64,000 nt of DNA from Lepus europaeus (lineage: Eukaryota > Chordata > Mammalia > Lagomorpha > Leporidae): NCBI RefSeq assembly GCF_033115175.1, contig NC_084835.1:62850448-62914447 (forward strand). The letters run 5' to 3'. How positions within the stretch are numbered: the stretch's first letter is position 1; each line of letters opens with the position of its first letter. A program made the position numbers and the translations under genes. Positions 48,866-62,124 of the stretch are shown here, piece by piece. The notes beneath the pieces are model-generated. The model saw only the letters and a program-made list of their open reading frames with translations. It searched no databases and was not told where the DNA came from.

Positions 48866-49185
48866 TACAATTGCCCCTTGGTATCTTTAGGGGATTGTTT
48901 TCTGGACCCCCTAAAGATAGCCAAATCTGCAGATGCTCAAGCCGCTTGTATAAAATAGTATGGGATTTGCAAATAACCCACACACATCCTCTTTAAATCA
49001 TCTCTCAATTACTTATTAGAATTAATATAATGTAAATGCTATGCAAACAAGTTGTTTACTGTGTTGTTTAGGGAATAATGCCAAGCAAAAACAGCCTATG
49101 TTTGGTGCAATCGCGATTTTTTTTTCCAGTTATTTTTGATCTGCAGTTGGTTGAATCTAAGGATGCAGAACCTACGGATATGGAG
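48866..49185 (+). mobile_element. Tigger/MER2-like DNA transposon remnant
   Basis: 'ccccttggtatctttagggg', 'cagatgctcaagccgcttgt', 'tttaaatcatctctcaatta', 'tgtttagggaataatgccaa' and 'ttggttgaatctaaggatgc' follow the Tigger MITE consensus order. Non-coding. Confidence 0.75.
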
Positions 49186-51125
49186 AGATGAATTTATTAC
49201 AAAAGACAGACAGAAGTTCAGGGAGAGCTTATATTTCTTTTAGCCTCCTTTTCCTGGCAGATAACATTTTCTTTCTGCCGACAATGGCCTTCTTGATCCT
49301 ACTGATGCTAGGAAAGTGGCCTTAATTTTAGGTCAGCCAAGAGGTAAAGGGGTTGTCATGGGAGAAGACAGGTAAGAGAACCAGGACTGGGCACTTACAA
49401 CCTTCGTGTGGCCTCACTATGCGATGTCCTTGAGACTAGTGGGGCATTACTCCATGGAAAATACCCACTGAGGACCCATCATCCAACAATTCTCCAAGAT
49501 CTTAAGGTAAAGAGAGACAAGAGCAGGCCCAGGGCCATATTCTGTGCAGCTCCTGCCTGCCTTCCTTCAGGCTTGTTCTGTGGCCACTCGGCCCAGACTT
49601 CACTGGTCAATGTGATTTCTACGGCTGGGATAACTCCTTCTCTGGTTGGATATTTTTATTTGCTGCTCTTTCCTTGGTTCTGTCTTGTTCCTGGGGACTC
49701 ATTAAGCTACACATGCAAATCAGATTTAAGGGCTATGCAGCTACAGAGATCCCAAAAATGTTTAATAGTGAACAAATCTTCACATTTTAAAAACTCAGCT
49801 GTTTGAAATATGCTGAATGCAAAAATCATCGGTGAGTTACAATGTGTTAAATGACTCCAATTAAATGTCTCTATATTATGCCACAGTTCATGACATTTCA
49901 TAGCAAAAAGTATAGACAGAGCACCTAAAGTCCTGAGCATCAAATTCTGTCTTCCTTTACTTTGGGCTGAGGGAGAATGGAGCAAAAGCAACTTTGAAAG
50001 ACAACTTGTATTATAGGAAGAGTGTTCCTGCTTGGGTTATTGAGACCCTTTATAACTCTTAATGAATGAGTTCTGTGTAGTGTTGTACACGGTCCTCATG
50101 CCATTCATCTATTGAACAGAACAGCACGAAAACTATATTTAATCAGAATTTCCAGCTGATGATAGTGTCTGGATAACTGTGTGTTGTAGTTGTGCTATTT
50201 GGGCTCTTACACATGAAGCAGTGGTGAAAACAAGACATACAATCCTAAACTTACATGAGTTCAACTTAACGTGGCCACCCTGGGAAAGAGATTCCTGGTC
50301 TATCCTAACAACACATTTTCATTTTTTTCATTAGATAACAACTCTGGGAAGTTCCTTAGGTCTTTACTGTTGTTGCTCTGATTTGTAGCTAGAAGTCTGT
50401 ATTTGCTACAAGTGGTTTTCTTTCACTTGTACATACCTCTGGGTTTGGCTCTATTCCCACTAAAAGTCAATGCTAGGGGACAAGTTCTTGACCATTTCCA
50501 TAAATGATTGACATTGTCAACTTATTCTTAAATATAAATCATAAGATTTATACATGCTTTTAAACTGACCAAATTGCAATATTCTAAAACATTATTTGTG
50601 AGCATGATTTGACAAAGTTTTTAGTGTAGTCCATTGTTCCAATTGTCAGTGGATATTTTGCTTGGGCACAGACCACAGCATTTAGCTATCAGGATGACAC
50701 ATAATCTGGATTATAATCTTGCTGTTGCCATTGACATTCCAAGCAAATCTCTTAAATCTGTGTCTTCAAACAGAAATATGGCTCATAAAACCAAGCTTGT
50801 CCTCAACGATACAGAAAGTAAACATAATTACAGTAAAACACTTTAAAGAGGATGGTATGCTTGCTATATCCTGGACCTGATATTCCACTTTAATTCCAGA
50901 TTGGGAGCCAAAAACTTGGGTCTCAAAGAAAGCTGGTTCCATATTGCGCTTAAGTCAGGACTTCTCCACCTGGATTTCTGTAGATATACAATTGCCCAGG
51001 CATCCCACTGAATCAGAATATTTAGGAGAGGTTCATGGGAACTTCTCTGTGTGGCCCTTTTATCTCCTTTCCAGAGAAATGAAGGATCATTTTCCAACCG
51101 CACTCTGCCCTAAAGGATGTTGCTA
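49186..51125. other. Unique non-coding sequence; possible MER5 fragment at 50950-51050
   Basis: About 1.9 kb without a recognised gene. 'tgcccaggcatcccactgaa' followed by 'tcagaatatttaggag' may be a hAT MER5 remnant. Confidence 0.35.
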
Positions 51126-51290
51126 GTGTTCTACAAAATTATTACATTTGGTCCTCATGACAATGTTAGCCTCATTTTACAGATGAGGAGAGAGAGGCTT
51201 AGAATCCAAGTGCCTAAGCTTGCCAAGGTCACAATTTCCAAAAGCAAAGCCCGAATACAACCAGGTTTGTTCTTTTGCTATCCTGCCTCC
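51126..51290 (+). repeat. MIR SINE
   Basis: 'ggtcctcatgacaatgttag', 'cattttacagatgaggagag' and 'gcttgccaaggtcaca' are clear MIR core blocks. Confidence 0.8.
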
Positions 51291-52258
51291 TAATGTAGGC
51301 ATTTACAAATCTGGCAAAGAATAAAAGCACCTGGCAAAGAATTGGAGGGAGGCCACAGTGCACTAATATCAACACCAGTTCCATCTGCTGTTTTCACCTG
51401 TTTTTCCAAATCCTGGGAACCAATGAGGAGCTTTCCAGGAAATTGAAGCTCTTGATTGACTGTCGATGAATTGGGTGTCCACCATCGCTTATCTTTGTGG
51501 CCTTCTGCAGCTCTCTGTAGACAAAGTCCAGGTTGAGGGCAGATGCCATTGAACATAGGGTTGTGTTGAAGAAAGATATTTCTATGAGTGGCCAACAGTC
51601 ACAATGAATCGCTGATCTGGTTGAAAAAGAGTCCACTAAAATGAAAAATCCCATAGAACAGATGGAACTCTAAGTCTCTGTTCATAATGCAGTCAATATT
51701 CATAACAAAAACTTTGCCTTGATGCTTAAATTTGTGCTGTGACTGCACTTGAAGGCAGTGAGGGATTTTTCCAAAAGGCATTCATTTGGTTTTTGCAAAA
51801 GATGTTTCTGTGCTGTGCTTGTTGGCTTAATCACAAGTCTTCCCACAGAGAGAAGACAATTGTCAGCAGGGGTCAGTATTTATAAGGCAGAAGATAAAAG
51901 GGAGCAAAAGGGAGCAAAAGGTGAACCTTTGTTTCCACCAGGGAGCAGGAGCATCAGTGGGAGAAAGCTGCAGTTGGAGGTCAGCTTCACAGGGTGCAAA
52001 AGAATGAGCTTTGAAATCAGAAAAAAATTTGGACTCCCAAATCTTGGCTTTAATTTATGTAAAGAAATTACTAATTTAATAAACTGTAATTCTGTTCCAA
52101 GATATTGAACGAGGCATTTGAGACAAAGAAGCAAGGAAGGAATAGTTCCTGTGAGTCCACAAACACTTTTAAATTTATGATGGCTAAGTACAATGGTAAG
52201 GACCTACATTAAGCACTAGGGTAACATAGAACACAGAGATCTAAAAAGTCAGCAAGTG
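51291..52258. other. Unique non-coding sequence
   Basis: Short tandem 'gggagcaaaa' twice at about 51899-51918. No gene recognised. Confidence 0.35.
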
Positions 52259-52259
52259 T

Positions 52260-52895
52260 TGGATATTTGCCCCAGTGATTAAGATGCCCACATCCCTTGG
52301 GGCCGGTGCTGTGGCACTGCAGGTTAAAGCCCTGGTCTGAAGCGCTGGCATCCCATATGGGTTCTAGTCTCGGCTGCTCTCTTCTGATCCGGCTCTCTGC
52401 TATGGGCTGGGATAGCAGTAGAAGATGGCCCAAATCCTTGGGCCCCTGCACCCATACGGGAGACCCAGAAGAAGCTCCTGGCCCCTGGCTTCAGATCAGC
52501 GCAGCTCTGGCTGTTGCAGCCATCTGGGGAGTGAACCAGCAGATGGAAGACCTCTCTCTCTGTCCCTACCTCTCTCTGTAACTCTGTCCTTCAAATAAAT
52601 AAAATAAATCTTTAAAAAAAAAAGATGCCCACATCCCATATCAGAGTGCCTAGATTAGATACTCAGCTCTGGCTCCTGACGTCAGCATTCTGTTACTGTA
52701 GACCCTAGGAGGCAGTGATGATGGCTCAAGAAATTGGATTCATACCACTCATGTGGAGGACCTGGATTATGTACCTGGCTTCAGTCCAGCCAAGCCCCAA
52801 TTGTGTGGGCATGTTGGGAGTAAACCAGTTGATAGAAGGTCTCCATCTCCCTCTCCCTGTCTCTCTGCCTCTTAAATAAATAAAATTCCTTAAAA
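52260..52895 (+). repeat. Old rabbit C-type SINE, split by a younger copy
   Basis: The left part 52260-52297 and right part 52622-52895 ('ccctaggaggcagtgatgat', 'cagttgatagaaggtctcc') form one old SINE interrupted at 52298-52613. Confidence 0.8.
52298..52613 (+). repeat. Young rabbit CSINE2 (sense)
   Basis: 'ttggggccggtgctgtggca' to an A tail. The perfect duplication 'aagatgcccacatccc' flanks it (about 52282-52297 and 52621-52637). Confidence 0.9.
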
Positions 52896-53757
52896 AGGAG
52901 ATAAAATGTCAGAGGAAGAGTCAAGCCAGGAAGTCTTGCTTAGTATGAGTGATGGTGAATGAATTGCTTAATCTCAGTCTTCTTAAATTGATATTTCTTA
53001 GGTTGCTGGATTGGTGTAAGAATCCAATTATATGAGCTATATACAAGTTTAATTATGATACTAGGTAAATAGTAGAATTTCTACAAATACTTGTGATGCT
53101 AATAATAATTATGATGACAAAGATGACAGTAGGCTAAATGGGTCAATGAACAAGAAGCTCTGGGATTATCTGGACAAGTCAGCTTCTTTGTGTCTTGGGA
53201 ATTGGGGTTGGCACCCCTGTGGCGCCTCTACAGTCAGCATACTGCACTACAAGTCCATTTCAATTCTATAATGATGAGCTCCCTAAGGACCAGCAGCATT
53301 GCTCTGTCTTACATGCCACTGGAGCCTACGATTAGCCTGGAGCCTCACAGGTAGTCTCCCCACATATGTTCATGGGTGAAAGGGAGCAGATGAGAAAGAA
53401 AAGATGGAAAAAGGAATAGGTGAAGGAAGTCAGGTGACATTCCTGTTCAAGGACGAAACACTCTGGTGCTTCTTCCCTCCACCCTCACTACACAGCCACA
53501 TCTTCTACGACCAGCTCAGTGTTCCATTACCCATCCTTCTTCCACCAGACTCCATGCACATTTGCACTCTTAATGTCCTCTTTAGCCTCCTTTTAGCTCT
53601 TTCCTAGAATGGTGATGTTTAAGCCATGCCACATACTGAGTTGGATGGCCTTATGTAAATTGTTAATCTCTTTAAGTTAAATGATGATGCCAAGTCTAGT
53701 TCAACATGGCAGATTGAAACTCACATTCAATCTATTTCTTCCTAAAATTCTGTTATA
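52896..53757. other. Mostly unique sequence; possible L2 end at 53265-53345
   Basis: 'gagctccctaaggaccagca' with 'gctctgtcttacatgccac' resembles the 3' end of the ancient L2 LINE. Otherwise nothing recognised. Confidence 0.35.
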
Positions 53758-53772
53758 ATCATGATGAACATT

Positions 53773-53828
53773 TTTTTAAGATTTTATTTATTTACTTGAG
53801 AGGCAGAGTTACAGAGAGAGAAAGAGAA

Positions 53829-53862
<34 letters not shown>

Positions 53863-54088
53863 GTCTTCCATCTACTGGTTCACCCCCCAATTGACAGCAA
53901 TGGCCAGAGCTGCGTTGATCTGAAGCCAGGAGTCAGGAGTTTCTTCCGGGTCTCCCATGTGGGTGCAGGGACCCAGGGACAGCAGAGAGCTGGATCAGAA
54001 GAGAAGCAGCTGGGACACAAACCGGTGCCCATACGGGATGCTGCCGCTGTAAGCAGAGGCTTAGCCTACTACACCAGAGCGTTAGCCC
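53773..54088 (-). repeat. Rabbit CSINE (antisense)
   Basis: 'aagattttatttatttactt' plus a GA block to 'cagagcgttagcccc'. The duplication 'atgatgaacattttttt' is present on both sides. Confidence 0.9.
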
Positions 54089-54104
54089 CATGATGAACAT
54101 TTTT

Positions 54105-55479
54105 TTAAATGAGAGAGATAATAAACTTAAAAGGACAAAGATGACAGCACAGAAGAGGGGCTAAATTTTTTGGACAGTTGGAAAGTCTATGGCCAAATGC
54201 ACATGGCTAAAATTTCAGCCTACAAGAGGGGAAACCACTAATGAGCAAGCTGAGTCATTGCATTGCCTTGTGGCAATGCTCAGAAATTGCAGGGACTTGG
54301 AAAATCTAAAGGAAAAGGTGTGGATGAAGCCTAACATTTTTATTTTTGTGAAAGAAGGGCTTACTGAAAGTGTTTGTAAAGAGCATCCAACCTCCAGGTT
54401 CCTTCCCTAGTCTGTGCAGCCAGGCTGCTGCCCCTTCCACTTCCAGGCTGCAACCTGCTGTTTTTCTCCCTGGAGAACTTGAACTAAAGTGTTCTAGGCT
54501 ATAACACCAGGCAAAACCAAGCTGGGAGGGGGATGTTAAAGCACCATGCTAAAACAAGGAAGGGGTAAGTCAAAGTCTACATGCTGGGTGTGACCAGTCC
54601 CCAGCACTTTCATCCCATCCCTCAATATGCGAGTTCTTGCCATGGGGAAGGCAATTGCAAGACTCCTGTCCAGGAAGCTCAGTCAGAGAAGAAAGATCTA
54701 CAGACACTGATTTATGAAACCTTCAGCAAAGTGACACCGGTCTCAGAAATCCCCCTACAGTGGATTCTACTGGCTGATCGTTCTTATCTACACAAAAGAA
54801 TTTATGTTTGGAAAGAAAGCAACTTCTACACATGCAAGACAAGAAAGCAAATATTAGGTGACACAGAATTTGCAACGGGAGAGGGAGTGCTTTGCTCAGG
54901 TTTATAACGTAAAGCAGGGCAGGCTGTTCTGTGTGTCTTGTACCATTTGAAGCTGTGTTCCCCACTCAATGGAGAGAGGTGTTGACTTGTGATGCAGTCG
55001 CACGGACGGTGACCAGCCAAGAAGAAGAGAGCGGAGCCTCCTTCCCAAGTCTCCAGCAACAGCTCATTCACAGACTCAGAACAAGAGTGCACAAGTTTTA
55101 ACTGCTGGGAATGCCAGCCTCAGGGTGGGACGCATGTGTTATCATCCTAACTGCCCTCAGAAATGTAGGTCTTGGCAGAAGTCATCTCTCTAGGCTGTCA
55201 TCCCCTCCTCAGTGAAAGGAGACAGTTGGAGATTCTGAGCTTACTTCCAGCTGTATTCATAATCTGCCTCAATCTCCTTTGATCCATGACTATAACATCT
55301 TGGAGAGGACAGAAGAGGGGTTCTGGGTCAAGCATGGCTGGTGCCTGGCCCCACTTGAGCTTGTCTGTTAACACAAGGCCTGCTATGTGTCTCTGTGAGC
55401 CTTATTCCATACTGTTAAGGGGACAAAACAACAGCACTTTTCTAGTGGTGTAGTTGTGGGGATTCAATATGACATTGGG
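54105..55479. other. Unique non-coding sequence
   Basis: Nothing recognised. Frames up to 108 codons lack domain features. Confidence 0.35.
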
Positions 55480-56110
55480 GCATGGGTGTTTGGTTTAGCA
55501 GTTAACATACCAGTTAAGATGCGCATGTCAGAGGCTGGTTCATGGTGCAGTGTTTAAGATGTGGCTTGGAATGCCTGCATCCCCTATCAGAGTTCTTGGG
55601 TTTGAATCCCAGCTACTCCACTTCTGATCTGGCTTCCTATTTATGCACACCCTAGGAGGCAGCAGATGATGGCTCAAGTACTTAGGTCCCTCCCACCCCT
55701 GTGGGAGACCCAGGTTGAGTTCCAGGCTCCTGGCTTTGACTTGGCCCAGCCCTAGCTGTTGCAGGCATTTGGGGAGCGAACCAGCACATGGAAGATCTCT
55801 GTCTCTCTGAGTTCAAAATAAAATGAAAATAAATAAGTAAATAAATAATTTTTAAGATGTTCTTGTCTCACACCACAGTGCCTCAGTTTGTTTCTCAGTT
55901 CTGGTCCCTGATCCAGTTTTCTGCTAATAAAGACCCTAGGAGGTGGTAGTTATGGTGCAAGAGATTGCGTTCCTGTCTGTGTCCCATTTAGAGACCTGGA
56001 TTGGATTCTAATGTCTAGATTCAGCTCCAAGTTGAATTGTAGGCATTTGGGAAGTGAACCAGCAGATGGGAGCTCTGTCTGTTTTTTTGCTTCACAAATA
56101 AAAAAAAATT
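55480..56110 (+). repeat. Old rabbit C-type SINE split by a second SINE
   Basis: 'gtgtttggtttagcagttaa' at the left continues after the insertion at 'gtgcctcagtttgtttctca' and 'gtgaaccagcagatgggagc'. The inserted sense SINE is 55530-55855. 'taagatgcgcatgtca' and 'taagatgttcttgtctca' are the probable duplication. Confidence 0.75.
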
Positions 56111-56500
56111 TGAATTTGACAATGGAGGTAAGGGTGCTAGCCACAACACCCAATACACAGCACATTTCCACAAGTCCAGTGCTCACCTGTTGTACTGCCA
56201 GGAGCCATGGAGGAAGAGGGACTCCCTCAGAAGGGAAGCCATGTGGGCTTCGTGGGAAAGTGTGCAGAGTCCTCTGAGGAGGGCTGGGCAGGGGACTGAG
56301 GGTGAACTACGACATCAGGGCAAATGCAAGACCAGATTAAAGAAAGGCAGTGAGGAGACGGACTGCAAGTTTCACAAAGGCAGCAGAGATTTTTAAACAT
56401 CCTGGTATCCTGCTCAGTGGGAAGCCAATGGAGACGAGATGTCTCCTACAAATGTGCCCAGCTATAACTACATTACTGTCCATAGAGCTGTTTCCAAGGG
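56111..56500. other. Unique non-coding sequence
   Basis: Nothing recognised. Confidence 0.35.
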
Positions 56501-56504
56501 CCAC

Positions 56505-56802
56505 ATACTCGCACACACTCACACATACAATCACTGTCTCTCACACACACTCACATATAGACACGCATACTCTAACAATGGCCTTTTGGGATACACATGT
56601 TCATATACAGGCTCACACACACCCTCTCAAATGCATACACACACACACTTCCATTCTCACACACATACATGCTCAACACAGTGCTCACATGTGCTTACAT
56701 ATGTGCTCATACACACATGTCCACACAGGACACACATGCTTGCTCACACACTCTAACACCTGTTCATACACATGCATTTACACACACACACACACACACC
56801 CA
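56505..56802. repeat. Imperfect (CA)n-rich low-complexity array
   Basis: About 300 bases of CACA units interspersed with CATA, CTCA and CATG. It ends with a pure CA run (56780-56800). It causes the His/Thr-rich frames here. Confidence 0.9.
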
Positions 56803-59112
56803 GTTGCAGCTCTATCCAAGTTGGATTCACTGGTTGCTGGCTCTGACAAAGTTATAGCCCTTGTTCATTACAGTGCCTAAAGTTCTGCTGAATAACAACA
56901 CTAACCAGAAAGAAAGGTCACGTTCTTGCCCCAAGGAACACACAATTTGAAACCTGACCCATGAGAGCTGGTACCGGAGCTGCGCTAGGGAGCTGGTGTG
57001 TAAACATGGGCACTGTGAACCCCTGCCAGGGCATAGCTTGTCCAGGTGGCTTTTGAAATAGGGTGAGCAGAGGTTGATATTGTATAAGGCTCTTGATACC
57101 TCATAAGGTGTATAGGATAAGTGTGGTTCAGAGATCAATATTTCTGGCATCTGGGAACTTGTTATCCAATCCAGAAATTCATGGTTTCTGACACTGAGGT
57201 GTCTACTTTTGGGAATGGGGATGAACAATGACGGGGCACCTCCTGTGAACCAGTCATGGTTATATACCTTGCACTGTCTTCTGTATTTCTTACAACATCT
57301 GTGAGCTAATCAGTCTCATACTCATGGCTGTAGATTCACTGCTATGCTGAAGACCTTAGAAGGCAGCAGAATTGCAGTTTTAACCTGGTCCACCAGACAC
57401 CAAAGTCTGCCAGTACATCCTGCTACTTCCTCTCCTTGGACCAAAAGCATAAGGAAATTTCACAAATCTATCCTGTCCTTACTGTTTCATTCCCTCTACT
57501 TGCTCCCTCAAATCCAATGGGAGAATTATAAGGAGGTCAAAACAATTGAGTTGGGAAACATATTCACCGTTGTGAATGTGCACAGTAGCCAGCTTTGTTC
57601 ACAACCCTCAGGACAGGACAGGAAGGCAGAGAGACATCTGCTCCAGGTGAGCCTAGGCTAATTGATCTAGAGACAAATGCACCATATGGATGCCACGATC
57701 ACACCAGGGTCAGACTGGCAGTCAGGGAGAGAGGCAGTGAACCTGACTGTGCAATATTGCTCAATGGAGTATATGACAAATAATAAAGCTGCACTTATTG
57801 ACTGACTGATGAACTAGCCCTGCAAATGTGTGTGACACTTATCACCATGAATAACTGTCCTGAGGTGGTGGATGGACCGAAAGCATAGGCAAAGCAAATG
57901 GTACCCAGGAGGTGTAGTTTTGGGGTAACAACATTTCAGCCTCCAAATAAGCAAATTTTTTCCACAGTCTGATCCCTGAAATCTTACTCTCAGAACTCCC
58001 TCTCTTTGGCCTCCTTCATTTGCTTGTTGATTTTGATGGTGGCCTATAGTGGACCATAGGCTGGGCTGGGGACACAGGAGGTCGGATGAGAGTCTGCCTG
58101 GAGTCCATGGAAGAGACAGGCAAGCATACAGCAACTGAAACAAGGGAATGACCTGAGGGATGCAGGGAAGGTGGGGGACGTGCCAGAGGAAGGGTGATGT
58201 CAGTACTGGGTGTGGCTGTGAGGATAGAGCAGGGTGGGGAGTCAGAGTGCTGGGTGGAGCACTCTGGAAGGGGCAGATGTGGGACAAGAGAGTGATATCA
58301 TCCTATTTGTGTGTTAAAATGCAAATCAGGACGAAAGTAGGAGACTGGCCTACGTAATCCATTATGTCACTTCAATTTTAATGATATAAATCCCCTTAGA
58401 TGGATAACGATTTTTGAATAAGGTAGGTATTCTTCAGAGTGAAAAAAAGGATCCAAAGACTTATTTTTTTTTTAATCCAGAGACAAAAAATGCCAAAGAG
58501 TGCAAGCCACTGAGAGGAAGAGAAAAGCAATGATGGTGGGTATTGAAGAAGGAAAGGTGAAAATTTGCTGAAGGAGAAAGAAATGACTGGCTCCCTCCAT
58601 CTGGCCAGGCCTGTTAACAGCAGGGACATAGAACACAAGTTCATTGGTTGTATTTTATCTTTCAGAAATTATTATTGTATGAATTCATAACCCAATTTTA
58701 ATCAACAATAGCGTGTTTATGGTAGAATTAGCCCTACCAAAAAGATAAAGCTTGAAGAATGTGTTAATTTCTTTGTGAATATTCTTATTCAGTCCCTTCC
58801 GAATATTACTGAAGTTGAATTGACTCATGCAAAAAGTTACTTTGAAAAAAGAAGTTAAAGTCTGTAGAGTAATTGTTGTGGTATACCATCTAAAGGTGTT
58901 AGTTTGTACAGAAAGCACAGCCTTAACATGGTAGAGAAGAAATAAGTGTCCACACTGTTTACTAAGTGTCCACCACATTTAGTACACTTCAGTGTAAGCA
59001 CTGAAATATTTTATTTGCTGAAATATGTTAACACTTAACTAAAAAACAAATGTTTATAATCTCTTTTCATGAAACAGCAGCAGCAAGAGATGGCAAGTGT
59101 TCGACAGTCTCT
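56803..59112. other. Unique sequence; the right part is probably the CHPT1 retrocopy 3'UTR
   Basis: 57240-57345 may be a faint MIR. The part just left of 59112 reads on the minus strand as AT-rich 3'UTR-like sequence after the CHPT1 stop, with 'aataaa' signals. Its end and A tail could not be placed (a T run at about 58464-58473 is one candidate). Confidence 0.35.
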
Positions 59113-59540
59113 TCAATCCGTGTTACTTTGATGACTCTTTGAAGAAAGAACTTGAACCTGTTCAGGTGCTTGATGACATGAAGTCTTGAAAATATTTAGA
59201 TGAAGGTGTCTTGAAATTTGCAGGCACAAAGCACTAAAGTATATCATCATATCAAATGAAGAAATGACCATTGCTATCCATAGGATGACATATTCATCTA
59301 CAAAATTATTAAAGTACTGGTCTAAAAACAAAAGACCTGGCCCACCAAAGATCGTATCTTGAAGATAGAGTTCACTTTTGGTCATGTGAGCTATCACTAA
59401 TTTTTGTGAGGCTTTAGCAAAGACACATCCAAACATTAGGGTATAAAGACAAGGATGCCTTTCAAACACATTAGTTGCTGACTTTTTATAGATCATTATT
59501 GCCAAGAGAATAATTAATCCTATGTGGAGTCCAGTCAGCA
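59113..59540 (-). pseudogene. CHPT1 (retrocopy fragment): 5'-truncated CHPT1 retrocopy (cholinephosphotransferase 1 C-terminus)
   Basis: A minus-strand frame (59595-59113) carries, from codon 22 to the stop, about 139 residues matching the C-terminal third of CHPT1: '[19 protein letters not shown]', '[13 protein letters not shown]', '[18 protein letters not shown]' and the tail '[11 protein letters not shown]'. CHPT1 transfers phosphocholine from CDP-choline to diacylglycerol in Golgi membranes. The CDP-alcohol phosphotransferase motif lies in the missing N-terminal part, so this copy cannot be active. Several exons of the parent are fused without introns, showing RNA origin. Hydrophobic helices remain. 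No stop interrupts this segment. The first 21 codons are not recognisably CHPT1. Confidence 0.85.
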
Positions 59541-59599
59541 ACAGGGGCACAGTCTGTAACTTCTGGGGTCTAAGGTTGCGATGAGGTAAAATCATTAAA

Positions 59600-60005
59600 T
59601 AGAAGGGCAGGTAGTAAGTAGCCCTGTGAAGGAAAAACCAAGGGACAAATTGGTTGCGAGCAGAGAGTGTGTTGACACCAATTTCACAGAGAGGTCAAGA
59701 AAAGTTTCACAGGAAAGATGTGTTTCAGTTGAGAACTGGATTTAAGAGAGAACTGCTAGGGCAAATAGAGAGAGGGGCAGGGCAGAAAAGGCACAAGGAA
59801 CACCAGTATTGCGCAACCACACGCAGGGAGCACATGCAGAAGTCAGAGGAAGCAAGTCAAGTCATCCGCACCAAGGAAGGGGAACTCCCTGTGAGGGCTG
59901 CTCACCCGGGATGGGAAGTTCACTGCCTCGGGAATACCTCACTCTAGTCACAGCTGAAAATTCATCAGTTAACACAGTCCTCATTATGGAATATTCTTAA
60001 CACTG
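59600..60005. other. Unique non-coding sequence
   Basis: Nothing recognised upstream of the CHPT1 fragment. Confidence 0.35.
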
Positions 60006-60280
60006 TTGGTGCCAGCTGCTCCACTTCCAATCCAACTCCCTGCTAATGCATCTAGGAAAGCAACCAAAGATAGCCGAAGTGCCTGGACCCCTACAACCAA
60101 TATGGGAGACTGGGATCGAGCTCCTAGCTCCTGATTACAGCCTGGCCCAGTGCTTGCCATTGTAGCTACTTGGGGAGTGAACCAGCAGATGGAAGATCTG
60201 TGTGTGTGCCTGTGTATGTGTGTCTGCCTCTCTCAATGTAGCTCTGTATTTCAAATAAATAAATATTTTTAAAAACCACT
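60006..60280 (+). repeat. Rabbit C-type SINE, 5'-truncated (sense)
   Basis: It starts at 'ggtgccagctgctccacttc' and keeps 'gggagtgaaccagcagatgg' and the AAAT tail, with GTGTGT replacing the usual TC tract. Confidence 0.8.
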
Positions 60281-62023
60281 GTATTTAAAAATTGGGGAAA
60301 ACAAACAAAGGAGAAATGCTGAGAATTAATTCCTAGTGAGCCAATCAATAGTCCATTATGATTACACAGACAGAAAAGGGAACAAAATGCTATGAGGGAA
60401 AAAAAAGACATTCAGGGAAAAGTTTAGATGAAATAAATGATGGATCTGTTCTTTTATTTTTCCCTGAATTGATAACACTGCAACCAAATTTAATTTTATC
60501 TTTATAGATAAAGGAATTCTGTAGTCTTTTTATTTTCCTAAAAAAAGGGGAAAAAAAAACACTCCCTGGTTCCAGATTGCTTTCCCCTAGGGAAATGTTA
60601 CTGTGCTGCCAGGAGGTGGGAAGTTCCAACGAAATAAGTAGAGCAGAAACTGCTCCTGAGGTATGGCTGTCTTTGTACATCTGAGATTCAGAAACGCAGC
60701 TCTCAAATCATATGTGGAAATAAAAATATACTTCAGCTAGCAGTTGGAGTTAATCACAGAAATCAAAGGATTCTGATGCTCTACGATTTCACTCTGTTTC
60801 TTGCACTTCCATCCTATTTCCCTCTGACCTCCCAACTGGCTGGAAGGGTGATTAGTTTTAGGAAGTGTATTATTCCCTTTTTAGTGTCTGAGTCATTGCT
60901 TTCCCAAGGCTCAACGCCATAACCTTGCAGCCAGGTCAGCGTGAACGTTGGCGCTTTAAAGCCTCTTTTGGGTCTCACAGTCCTGAGAAGAGCTTCATTT
61001 TCACTCTGAGATAGCCATAAAATTGGAAACCAAATAGCCTTCCATATGAATTATTAGAAGCTCACATAAAGGAAAAAGTTAATGTCTTTCCTCCAAAATG
61101 TTTCTTCTGATCTTACAATAATCTTTTAATTTTCCCTTCATTATATAAGATCATGACAGATAACTACCTATCATTTTCTAAAAGCCGAACTTAACAGCAA
61201 GTCGTTCTAAGCGACAGCGTGGTTCCCATTTCTAATGGATCTCGCTAGGACAAGAAAGCACTTCGGATTGAGACGACCTGGACCTACTTGCAAACGTTCC
61301 TTAGAGCCTGCTCCATTTCAAAATGAAAATCTGACATCACATAAATAAGGAGCTTGGAACTGTTTACATTTGCCCACTCTCAACATCTAATGTCAGAATA
61401 ATGAAAAGCTTCATGCTTCCTTGACTGAAAGCTGACACTCTGTCCTTCATGGGTAACTTACTGGCTGTAGCAGGAAATGAAGAAGTAGTTTTCAGAGATC
61501 CTATTGATCTGGCTGGCATTAACTGTCTACTGAGCCAAGCTACTTATTGACTAAATGCTAGCCCGCCACTTCTAATTAGCTTAGTGTTCCCATGCAGATT
61601 TTAGGATGTGGTGAAAAGATAAACAGAATTCTTAAAGCTGTCACAGAGTTGTCTGTATGGCCCTAAAAATCTTTCTTACTTTCCAATCATATTTTCAAGA
61701 ATGGAAAGACAATATTATGCACAATAACTCGCAAAGAGGGAGCATGAAAATATTCCTTGAAATAAATTGCCAGACCACATGAGGTGAAAGTTCCTACTTG
61801 GAAGGGTCCAGTAGTGGAGTTTGCATAGTGAGATCAAGTCGTTTCCCAAGTTAGGATTCTGTTTCCCTGCTAGTCAGTGACCTCATTGGCATAACATCTT
61901 CTTGGAAGCCACTCCTGTCTTCTTGGGTTCACTCTTTGAAACACTTTGGAATGTCAAAGAGAATCAAGTGGGCTCTGTATTGAAATAAAAATTACATGCA
62001 GAAAAGTGCTGCAAGAAGTGCAC
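60281..62023. other. Unique non-coding sequence
   Basis: 1.7 kb, the longest repeat-free block near the right end. No coding frame recognised. 60850-61450 has balanced composition and no repeat signature. Confidence 0.35.
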
Positions 62024-62039
62024 CATTTGATCAATTTTT

Positions 62040-62088
62040 TAAAGAATTATTTATTTATTTGGAAGTCAGAGTTACACAGAGAGAGGAG

Positions 62089-62124
<36 letters not shown>

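Noticed and set aside
48533..48958. 141-codon plus-strand frame
   Set aside because: No recognised domain, and its second half runs into a Tigger remnant.
56350..56880. His/Thr-rich frame of 176 codons
   Set aside because: It is created by the CA-rich array.
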